Assembly (NCBI RefSeq): GCF_030547685.1
Contig: NZ_JAUOQM010000035.1
Span: 70,587 to 110,869 of the forward strand
Origin: Gilvimarinus sp. 2_MG-2023
Lineage (GTDB): Bacteria > Pseudomonadota > Gammaproteobacteria > Pseudomonadales > Cellvibrionaceae
Length of the DNA stretch: 40,283 nt
Direction of reading: 5' to 3'
The translations under genes were made by a program, and so were the position numbers. A model generated the notes under the pieces. The model was not told the DNA's origin. It ran no database searches and worked only from the letters and a program-made list of their open reading frames with translations. Shown piece after piece: positions 12,516 to 19,706 of this stretch (its first letter is position 1; every line of letters begins with the position of its first letter).

Positions 12516-12911
12516 GTGAAAAGCATCTTACAGATATTTACCCTCGTTACAGTGTTGTTTGTGAGTGCAGGTATGGCGGTTGCTGACGAGTTTACCCCGC
12601 CGCTTGGACTTCCCGTTGTGTCCGATGCCAGGCTGGCGATTAGCGATGCATACGATACGGCGGGTGGTGATAGAGAGGAGTCGATAGCCCGATTTGGAAC
12701 CAAAGCATCACGCAATGATGTTATTGATTTTTATACCGAGGCTCTCGAAAATGCCGGGTTTGTTATCTATTCGTCGTCTGATAAGGCTGATTATGCCATG
12801 ATCGCTGCGAAGCGAGATGACGATCGAGTGACGATTTATTATAGAAACCAGAGTGACTGGGTCGAGGCCGATGAGGGCGAGTTCTCCATTAAAGCCGTCT
12901 ACACTAAGTAG
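12516..12911 (+). CDS. Small exported protein of unknown function
   Basis: A 131-residue protein with a clear signal peptide (hydrophobic residues about 4-20, likely cleavage after MAVA near residue 23), so about 108 mature residues in the periplasm or outside. The mature part is acidic and contains ASRNDVIDFYTEALENAGF followed by alternating strands, suggesting a small alpha/beta fold. It has no cysteine, lipobox or known motif that I recognise. The start is GTG at 12516 six bases after GGGAG (12505-12509), a convincing ribosome site. It is the first gene after the eno terminator and stands alone. Confidence 0.7.
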   Translation: MKSILQIFTLVTVLFVSAGMAVADEFTPPLGLPVVSDARLAISDAYDTAGGDREESIARFGTKASRNDVIDFYTEALENAGFVIYSSSDKADYAMIAAKRDDDRVTIYYRNQSDWVEADEGEFSIKAVYTK

Positions 12912-13156
12912 TGATAATAAAAAAATAAAATAGGCTGATATTACAAAAATGGCTCTCATTTTGTGGCACTATCCGGTCCATTTTATGGATGCCACCAACA
13001 CCTGATACCCCAGTGAATAAGCACTGTGGTTGAGTTAATGGCTGCGGTCTATAGCGAGAAGTGGAACGTGATATAAGTGGGGTCGCGTCAAGATTTTATC
13101 CTTTAGCTTTTATATGCTCGATTCCTGAGCGTTGTCTGTAAAATGGGGTCTGAATA

Positions 13157-13816
13157 TTGATATCGAAATTACCAAAGTGGATTGAGGTTGGAGCCTTTGT
13201 TCTGACATTGGTGGCCGGCTTTGTAAATGCCGTCGGACTGCTGAGTTTTGAACATCAATCCGTTTCTCATTTGTCTGGCACGGCCACAATCTTTGGGGCG
13301 AGTTTTTTAAGTTCGAATTTACAAAGTATTATTCATTTGTTAGGGGTGTTGTTGTCATTTTTGTTTGGCTCATCGATGGCAGGTTTTTTATTGCATGGGT
13401 CAACACTTAAGCTTGGTCGACACTACGATACGGTCTTATTTTTAGAAGCATTATTATTATTAGTCACGTTGTGGTTATTATCGAGCGGTTCTTTTTATGG
13501 GCATTTTTTTGCTTCGGCTGCATGTGGCCTTCAAAATGCATTGGCAACGACCTATAGCGGTGCCGTTATTCGAACAACACATGTAACAGGAATTTTTACA
13601 GATTTAGGTATTATGTTTGGAGAGTTTTGCAGAGGTAAGAGGCTTGATGGGCGTAAGGTAAAGCTTTTTTTAATCATAATAATTGGGTTTATATTAGGCG
13701 GGACATTAGGAGCGTTTTTTTATAATAAATATAAATTTCTTTCGCTGTTGCTTCCTTCGGGTGTATGTTTATTTATGGCCGTGGTTTATTTTATGTATGT
13801 AAAAATAACGAAATAA
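13157..13816 (+). CDS. DUF1275 (YoaK-type) integral membrane protein
   Basis: A 219-residue membrane protein with about six hydrophobic segments. It matches DUF1275: an N-terminal segment of the type LVAGFVNAVGLL, then a SHLSGTATIFG element, and the family's best motif in the middle, GLQNALATTYSGAVIRTTHVTG followed by IFTDLG. Function of the family is not established; transport has been suggested. The start appears to be TTG at 13157 with GGGG at 13145-13148 as a ribosome site; no in-frame ATG gives a complete first helix. The gene is notably richer in A and T and uses TTA/ATT codons more than its neighbours, a sign of recent acquisition. Confidence 0.85.
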   Translation: MISKLPKWIEVGAFVLTLVAGFVNAVGLLSFEHQSVSHLSGTATIFGASFLSSNLQSIIHLLGVLLSFLFGSSMAGFLLHGSTLKLGRHYDTVLFLEALLLLVTLWLLSSGSFYGHFFASAACGLQNALATTYSGAVIRTTHVTGIFTDLGIMFGEFCRGKRLDGRKVKLFLIIIIGFILGGTLGAFFYNKYKFLSLLLPSGVCLFMAVVYFMYVKITK

Positions 13817-14281
13817 ACCAAAGGTAAGCAATGCTATAGATGCATAGGGGCGACGATTATTGCTTCGTCGCCAGAATTTTTAGGTGGAAGAAGGTGAAAA
13901 GGAGTGTCACCAATAACGAAACCAGATTATACCCTGATGCCAATGTGGATTCTGTCGTCCGAGTGATAAAAACTATAATTGGGCCCTAATTGTCGATGTC
14001 TAATTTAATTTACAAGGATTGTTAACGTGAAAGGTGATGAATAGGATTTCAGGCCAGAAGCTCTTTCAGTTATACGGTGTTTATTAACCACAATTCATCG
14101 AGTAATGTTATTTTCTAATTCGTGCCGATAAACTCAAGCTTCTTCGGGCTCGCTATCAAATAGATGTTTCAGGAATTATTGGTGTTTTTAGAAAAATCCT
14201 AATGTTGAGCTGGAGGTGGAGCTGGCAGCTAATGAGTGCCAAGCTGGGTAAAAATCTACTGACTATAATTAGAGGTGATTT
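13817..14281. other. Gene-free interval, 465 bases
   Basis: Between the DUF1275 gene and the cytochrome/propeller gene. A frame stays open from about 14127 into the next gene's start but has no start codon with a ribosome site, and its translation resembles nothing I know. GAGG at 14272-14275 is the ribosome site of the next gene. No convincing promoter or RNA gene was identified. Confidence 0.4.
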
Positions 14282-15517
14282 GTGATGAATTTTTTCAATG
14301 TCCGCATAGCCGGGCTTGTGTGTTTTCTTGCAGCCGGTTCGGCATCGGTTCTTGCAGCCAGTTTGCCTGACGGTGAAGGGCGCGATTTGGTTGAGGCGAT
14401 GTGTTCTGGTTGCCACGGTGCCGATAAAATCACTCACAGTTTGGGTTATACCCGCGATGGCTGGCTTAGGTTGACTGGCACGATGATTGATTTGTCGGCC
14501 GACCCCGAGCGCCGGGGCGCTATTGCGGATTACCTCGCCAAGCATTTTCCGCCCAATGAGCAGCGGGCCCCGACGCTTGTTGAGGGCGATACCGAAATTA
14601 GTTTTCACGAGTGGGTGGTGCCGACCCTTGGCCAGCGCTCGCGCGATCCGGTACAGGCACCGAATGGCACGATTTGGTGGGTCGGTCAGTGGGGCGATAT
14701 TGTCGGTAAAATTGATCCCGCCACCGGTCAGATGCACGAGTACGACCTTCCTGCTGGCACCAAGCCGCATTCGGTGACTATCGACAGTGATGGCGGTGTT
14801 TGGGTGATGGGCAATAAAAATGCCACAGTGGTTTTGCTCGACCCCGACAGTGGCGATATGAAAACTTACCCTATGCCGGACCCAGATGCACGGGACCCTC
14901 ATACGGGTGTGTTCGATGCCAAGGGCCAACTCTGGTTTACTCTGCAGCACTCAAATATGGTTGGCCACCTAAACCCCGCAACGGGTGATATCCGGCTGGC
15001 GACTATGCCGACGCCCAACTCGCGGCCATACGGTATAAAAATCGATGCCTCGGGCGCACCCTGGGTAGCCTGTAATGGCAGTAACTGTTTGGTCAAGGTT
15101 GACCCAAAGACAATGGCGCTAACAGAAATTAAACTGCCCCACGAGGACACTAGGGTTCGTCGTCTTGATATAGCCGAGGATGGTATGATTTGGTACGTCA
15201 ACTCAGGCCGCGGGCGGCTGGGGCGCTATAACCCTGCCAGTGAAGGGATTACAGAGTGGCCCTCGCCCAGCGGGCCCAAGTCTCACCCCTATGCGTTAGC
15301 AGTGCTGGATGGTGTGGTGTGGTATAACGAGTCTGGCATGCGTCCCGATCCTTTGGTGCGCTTTGACCCCGCGAGCGAGACTTTTCAAAGCTGGCCAATC
15401 CCTACGGCCGATATTTACGCTGGTATTGTACGCCACATGCGCCCCACTCGCGAGGGCGATATGCTTATCCACCAGAGTGCGACCAACCGTATTATCCGCG
15501 TCGACATTGGTGATTGA
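14282..15517 (+). CDS. Exported haem-c motif protein with Vgb (streptogramin lyase)-like beta-propeller
   Basis: Exported protein of 411 residues. A signal peptide occupies about residues 1-26. A small cytochrome c-like domain follows (about 27-95) with a single CSGCH haem-attachment motif at 41-45. The remainder (about 105-411) is a beta-propeller of the virginiamycin B lyase type, with repeats of the pattern APNGTIWWVGQWGD, DSDGGVWVMGNKN, DAKGQLWFTLQHSN, DASGAPWVACNGSN and EDGMIWYVNSGRG, each followed by KIDP/NPATG. GTG at 14282 and ATG at 14285 are both possible, six and nine bases after GAGG. The name Vgb should not be taken to imply antibiotic resistance: such propellers occur in many periplasmic proteins. 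The haem motif implies electron transfer in the periplasm or outside. Confidence 0.85.
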   Translation: MMNFFNVRIAGLVCFLAAGSASVLAASLPDGEGRDLVEAMCSGCHGADKITHSLGYTRDGWLRLTGTMIDLSADPERRGAIADYLAKHFPPNEQRAPTLVEGDTEISFHEWVVPTLGQRSRDPVQAPNGTIWWVGQWGDIVGKIDPATGQMHEYDLPAGTKPHSVTIDSDGGVWVMGNKNATVVLLDPDSGDMKTYPMPDPDARDPHTGVFDAKGQLWFTLQHSNMVGHLNPATGDIRLATMPTPNSRPYGIKIDASGAPWVACNGSNCLVKVDPKTMALTEIKLPHEDTRVRRLDIAEDGMIWYVNSGRGRLGRYNPASEGITEWPSPSGPKSHPYALAVLDGVVWYNESGMRPDPLVRFDPASETFQSWPIPTADIYAGIVRHMRPTREGDMLIHQSATNRIIRVDIGD

Positions 15518-15719
15518 GTGAGGGCGATCAAGTGAGCATTTGAGCTTAATCGATTAAGTCGCTACGGTATCAGCTCTTGAGTATGTGGCGGCGCGCCTGG
15601 CGCACTTATTGTGAGCGCTGCTATCGACTTTTTGTAGGGGAGCCTATAGGCATCTGTTCTGTTTGTTTTGTTCAAGGGCTTTTTTCGGGTGAGGCCGGTT
15701 AAGTCCTTTTTGTAGTGGC

Positions 15720-16772
15720 TTATAGTAAAGAGGCTGGGTCGGCTGTGTGGTGTTGCTCGTGCGACTCACTGAATATGGCGCGATCGCGGCCTTGCGCTTT
15801 GGCCAGATAGAGCGCTTTATCCGCGCGTTTTAGCCAGGCATCTTCGGTGGTGACTGGTGTCCATAGTGCCACGCCAATCGAAACGGTTATTTCTTTTCCG
15901 TCAGGTGTTTTTAAATCTTTGTTGATAGCCGATCTTAAATTATTGATAAATGTATGATGTTGATCGTGTATCTGATGAATTAGCAGTACGAATTCTTCCC
16001 CACCAAATCGGTAAAGCTGGTCGTGTTGGCGTATATTAGATTTAATTAAGGCAACAAAGTGTTGTAGAACTTGATCGCCAGCTGCGTGACCGTATTGATC
16101 ATTGACTGACTTAAAGTGATCCAGATCTAGTAGTGCTAGTAATGGCCGGGTGTTATCGCGCTGAGAGGTGGATATTACCGATTTAATATCTGAGCTCAAG
16201 GCTCGTCGATTTAACGCACCTGTGAGGGCGTCTACAGTATTTAGGGTTTCTAGTAGTTTAAATTGTTTCTCGCTGTGACTGGTATAGACAAAGGTGCTTA
16301 GCGATAGCATTAAGATTGTGACAACGTAGGAGGAAAGTGAGATAGTCGAGAAAATATCGGACAGGGTCAGTAGGCATATCCCGGCAGCCAAATTAATGCC
16401 GAAGGCCTCAATCGGTTTTACCAGAATAAAGGTGCTGGCGAATACAGGATAAACCCAAAGAAAGCTATCCATACCGTTGGCAATGACTATAGCCACCACT
16501 CCAGCATTAATAAAAACGGCCAGTATCGCACTGACTAAACGGATGTTTTTCGACTGGTGGGCGTAGGCTACCAAGACCAATAAACCAATAACTAACACTA
16601 TATCAATGATTGCTGCAGTAAAATTTCTTTCTAAATACCGCATTACCGCAAATGGAAAAACTCCTAATATGGCAACTGCACTCAGTAACCACATTAGTGA
16701 CAATTGATATTTCTCTTGCAATTGGTTGATCATGATATCGTTCACATCTAAATCATTAATTATGCCTTTCAA
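15720..16772 (-). CDS. Membrane-bound GGDEF diguanylate cyclase
   Basis: Synthesises cyclic-di-GMP from two GTP. The 350 residues comprise an N-terminal membrane region of about six hydrophobic helices (residues 24-165), a short coiled linker and a GGDEF domain (about 175-335). The active site is GGEEF at 257-261, a functional variant, in YRFGGEEFVLLI. The product-inhibition site RxxD is present as RQHD at 248-251, five residues before it. DALTGALNRR opens the catalytic domain and DLDHFKSVNDQYGHAAGD carries the metal and guanine-binding residues. The enzyme should be active and feedback-inhibited. It lies on the minus strand, divergent from the LPMO gene with 972 bases between starts. Confidence 0.95.
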   Translation of the reverse strand: MKGIINDLDVNDIMINQLQEKYQLSLMWLLSAVAILGVFPFAVMRYLERNFTAAIIDIVLVIGLLVLVAYAHQSKNIRLVSAILAVFINAGVVAIVIANGMDSFLWVYPVFASTFILVKPIEAFGINLAAGICLLTLSDIFSTISLSSYVVTILMLSLSTFVYTSHSEKQFKLLETLNTVDALTGALNRRALSSDIKSVISTSQRDNTRPLLALLDLDHFKSVNDQYGHAAGDQVLQHFVALIKSNIRQHDQLYRFGGEEFVLLIHQIHDQHHTFINNLRSAINKDLKTPDGKEITVSIGVALWTPVTTEDAWLKRADKALYLAKAQGRDRAIFSESHEQHHTADPASLL

Positions 16773-17201
16773 GAAGATAAATTAACAGTCATATATGATT
16801 ATTTTAGTGTTAATACGTCAAGTAAATCTACTTAGTAGAGTGGCCGCCGGGCTAAATTAGGTCAGGGGGCGAGTTTTTATATTTCGTCATGCTAATTGAA
16901 GAAATCGCACCTTAGCTCCATACGTTGTAGGGGCTTTATCATACTTATAGGGCGGGTATCGATTATTGCAGAAATGTCATAATTGCTTAGTCATGTCACT
17001 GTCTGCTAAGCGTTGGTGGTATTTTGTTAGTCGTTGGCGCTTTATTTTCTCTCTTTACCTTATGGATTTCATTTTTCTACAATAAAGATATTTATGGTTT
17101 TTCTGGACGGCTTTAATTGTGTTTGTCATTGGATTTTTGGTGTTGTTAAGAAGGAGGGGGCGAAGATTTTTGATGGGTGGGTGTCGTATTAATCTGTGTG
17201 T

Positions 17202-17219
17202 TGAAAATAAACTATTTCA
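17202..17219. promoter_or_regulatory. Operator-like interrupted palindrome, copy 1
   Basis: TGAAA-ATAAACTA-TTTCA. It matches copy 2 at 15 of 18 positions, including the asymmetric AACT in the centre. Both arms are perfect inverted repeats of five bases, six when the outer T/A is counted in this copy. Confidence 0.4.
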
Positions 17220-17293
17220 ATTTTTAATAGATTTATTTATTTATTTGTTTGATTTTTTTGTCATATTTTATTTGTAATTTTTAAGGATAATTT

Positions 17294-17424
17294 TATCGTT
17301 AACATTTGTTCTTGAAGTGAAATTTATAATTCCTGTGAAAGTTTTATTGGTTGTTTATTTAAATATATTAATTTTATGTGTGCGTTAGTCTATTCTTTGT
17401 ATGTCGACTGTATCGTTAACATTT
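17294..17424. repeat. 14-bp direct repeat pair TATCGTTAACATTT
   Basis: The identical 14-mer occurs at 17294-17307 and 17411-17424, 117 bases apart, each holding the palindrome GTTAAC. They lie between the two interrupted palindromes in the cellulase control region. No third copy was seen. Confidence 0.55.
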
Positions 17425-17656
17425 CGGATGTAATTCACATCAAAATCTTAAATAAATACGTTATATATTCAATTAAATTATTATGGTTTTTAGCTTTGAT
17501 AATTTAATAAATTATTGTAAAAAAATAAATAATGATTAATGAGACAAAATTTGAATTTATTGAGAATGATGTCTCAATTGTTATTTTAATGATTTGATTT
17601 TTCCCTCCTTGAGAACCTCAATGTGGCTCTGTAGATGTGCGTCGTTTTGCCGCGGC

Positions 17657-17674
17657 TGAAACTTAACTGTTTCA
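17657..17674. promoter_or_regulatory. Operator-like interrupted palindrome, copy 2
   Basis: TGAAAC-TTAACT-GTTTCA: six-base perfect arms with a six-base centre. Its midpoint lies about 62 bases before the start of transcription expected from the TATAAT at 17716-17721, a position typical of an activator site. Confidence 0.45.
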
Positions 17675-17715
17675 AGGTTTATTAAGCACATATAAGAATA
17701 AGACAATTTTATTCC

Positions 17716-17721
17716 TATAAT
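17716..17721 (+). promoter_or_regulatory. -10 element of the LPMO gene
   Basis: Perfect TATAAT, 24 bases before the ATG at 17745, with GGAG (17734-17737) between. The -35 position (17693-17698) is a poor match, which would fit a promoter that needs an activator. Confidence 0.45.
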
Positions 17722-17744
17722 TCTAACCAAGGTCGGAGTCTGTT

Positions 17745-19595
17745 ATGCGTTATTCAACTCTTCTTTATGGAAGCATTGCATTTTTAGTTTCATCTGGAGC
17801 TTTCTCTCATGGTCTAATGTCTGATCCCGCATCGCGCAATTGGCTTTGTGGTGCTGTCACTAAGCCAGATCAAGCTCAGCCGGGCAGTGCTTGTGCCCAA
17901 GCTTTTGCCGAGGATTTTAATGGCGGCTATCAGTTTATGAGTGTGTTAAGCCATGATGTGGGGCGAAAAGGTGTGGAGCCTATTCCCGAAAATGTCTGTG
18001 GTTTTGACAGTGAAACCTGGAGTGGTAGTGCCACGCCTTGGGATATGCCTATTGACTGGCCCACTAACTCGATAAGCTCTGGCGAGAAAACCATTACCTG
18101 GGATATCTCATGGGGGCCGCATTTTGACGACACAGAAGAGTTTCGGTATTGGATTACTAAACCCGATTTTGAATACACCATTGGTCAAGCCCTGTCGTGG
18201 AATGATTTCGAAGACGAAGCGTTTTGTGTTCTGAATTACGATGACAGTAATCCAGAGGCGAATCCAAACGTGGTTCCTGATAAAGGCAATGCTCTATTCC
18301 ATACAACCTGTGATATCCCTGAACGCGATGGTCGTCACGTGATTTATGGGGAGTGGGGGCGCAATCACTATACTTTCGAGCGTTTTCACGGCTGTATAGA
18401 TGTTGCTTTTGATGGCGGTGTAGGCCCGATTGCTGTTGAGGCTGACATACAGGCAACCCCCGATGTGACCACTATAACGGGTGCAGGACAGGTATCTCTT
18501 AGTGCGGCGGGCTCTAGTGGCGAAAACTTAAATTATCAGTGGAGTTTAACGCCGGCGAATAACAGTGCCTATAGTTTGAGTGAGGTCGCAGGTGAGCAAA
18601 CAGTTTTAAATTTAGCCGATACCCAAAGTGAACAAGCGGTGACTGTAACTTTGGAGGTTAGCAACGATGTCAGTGACAGTACCACTTCCATCATCATTAA
18701 CCACTTACCCGAAGCCGCTTCAAACTGGGATAGCCTGGGGGCTTTAACCGAAGTCGCTCAAGCTTACCCTGCAGGCACCGAAGTTCAACTGCGTTTAGTG
18801 TCTGATACTGGTGAAGATATTTATTTACCTCAAAACAGTTTAACTCTATCGGCTCAAACCGGTGCGGCGGATGTATGGCCTCAACAACTGGCGGATGCAG
18901 TTAATGCGCTAAATACAGATGTGCAAATTGGCGTTATCGACAGCAATGGTGAAGTATCTTCGGTTGCCAGCGCAACAGAAAACCGCGTGTATGCTCAGTC
19001 TCCTTCGCAGTACGCCAGTGCTTTTGTGGTGGTCGATGAACCTTCTTCATCTTCGTCGTCTTCATCCTCTTCGTCGATTCCTTCAGGGAGTTATTGTGAT
19101 TGGTACGGCACCCCGACACCACTGTGCGAGCAGACTCAAGAAGGATGGGGGTATGAAAACAATACTAGTTGCGTTGCGGTATCTACCTGCCAATCCCAAC
19201 CTGCACCACACGGAGTTGTAGGGGAGGCTAGCTCTAGTTCGATGAGTAATTCTTCCGATAGTAGTTCCAGTGCGAGTAGTACCAGCTCAACCGGTGATGC
19301 GAGCCTAGCTTGTGATTACACCGTCAATAATGCCTGGAATACAGGTTTTACCGCAGAAATTACCTTAACCAATAACAGCGATGAAGCCGTTAGCGGCTGG
19401 TCAGTCAATTGGCAGTACACAGGTGACGTGGGTATCAGTAATAGTTGGTCGGCCGATGTCTCGGGTACAAACCCTTATCAGGCTAGTGCCACGGGTCACA
19501 ATCAAACGATTAACCCGGGCGAGTCGGTCAGCTTTGGATTCCAAGCTTCGGGTGAGTCAGAGACTGTGATTGTTGAGGGCGAACAGTGTCAGTAA
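17745..19595 (+). CDS. AA10 lytic polysaccharide monooxygenase with CBM10 and CBM2 modules
   Basis: Secreted copper enzyme that oxidatively cleaves crystalline polysaccharide, here most likely cellulose. The signal peptide (1-21) ends so that H22 becomes the N-terminal histidine of the copper brace. H126 (WGPHFDD) is the second brace histidine, and F214 in RFHGCIDV sits at the axial position. Module order: AA10 (22-225), an Ig-like domain (about 228-320), a domain resembling GbpA domain 2 (about 325-430), a poly-Ser linker (433-448), CBM10 (449-493, CDWYGTPTPLC with WGYENNTSCVA), a second Ser-rich linker (495-518) and CBM2 (522-616). The two cellulose-binding modules and Ser linkers are typical of Cellvibrionaceae. 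It precedes the GH9 gene by 111 bases. Confidence 0.95.
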   Translation: MRYSTLLYGSIAFLVSSGAFSHGLMSDPASRNWLCGAVTKPDQAQPGSACAQAFAEDFNGGYQFMSVLSHDVGRKGVEPIPENVCGFDSETWSGSATPWDMPIDWPTNSISSGEKTITWDISWGPHFDDTEEFRYWITKPDFEYTIGQALSWNDFEDEAFCVLNYDDSNPEANPNVVPDKGNALFHTTCDIPERDGRHVIYGEWGRNHYTFERFHGCIDVAFDGGVGPIAVEADIQATPDVTTITGAGQVSLSAAGSSGENLNYQWSLTPANNSAYSLSEVAGEQTVLNLADTQSEQAVTVTLEVSNDVSDSTTSIIINHLPEAASNWDSLGALTEVAQAYPAGTEVQLRLVSDTGEDIYLPQNSLTLSAQTGAADVWPQQLADAVNALNTDVQIGVIDSNGEVSSVASATENRVYAQSPSQYASAFVVVDEPSSSSSSSSSSSIPSGSYCDWYGTPTPLCEQTQEGWGYENNTSCVAVSTCQSQPAPHGVVGEASSSSMSNSSDSSSSASSTSSTGDASLACDYTVNNAWNTGFTAEITLTNNSDEAVSGWSVNWQYTGDVGISNSWSADVSGTNPYQASATGHNQTINPGESVSFGFQASGESETVIVEGEQCQ

Positions 19596-19620
19596 TAGCC
19601 CCTTGCTTGGGTGTGTTTGG

Positions 19621-19636
19621 CGAGCCTACCGGCTCG
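19621..19636 (+). terminator. Hairpin between the LPMO and GH9 genes
   Basis: CGAGCC and GGCTCG form a six-base stem with a TACC loop, 25 bases after the LPMO stop. The following sequence (TCATCTTTC) is a poor T tract. It may act as a partial terminator or protect the upstream message, allowing unequal expression of the two enzymes. Confidence 0.35.
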
Positions 19637-19706
19637 TCATCTTTCAGCAGTTAGCTGGATAACTTCAAATTTTTTTACCACTATATCCTTCATGGAGGAC
19701 GATGTT

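Larger units (their letters stand above)
16773..17744. other. AT-rich control region before the cellulase genes
   Basis: No protein-coding frame is supported here. The stretch from about 17180 to 17600 is very rich in A and T, including four tandem ATTT units at 17231-17246. It also contains two interrupted palindromes, a 14-bp direct repeat, and a 7-bp inverted repeat (TGAGACA at 17540-17546 with TGTCTCA at 17570-17576). A TATAAT is close to the LPMO gene. The region probably carries control sites for the LPMO gene and possibly the divergent cyclase gene, and may be bound by nucleoid proteins because of its composition. Confidence 0.5.

Noticed and set aside
14127-14281. Open frame running into the propeller gene
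   Set aside because: It lacks a start codon with a ribosome site, and its translation looks like no known protein.
14156-14950. Open frame of 264 codons on the minus strand
   Set aside because: It lies antisense to the cytochrome/propeller gene, whose motifs and signal peptide are clear, and its translation shows no recognisable domain.
17180-17744. Cyclic-di-GMP riboswitch before the LPMO gene, as found before Vibrio gbpA
   Set aside because: The conserved GEMM core elements were looked for and not found; the likely transcript leader is too short to hold one.
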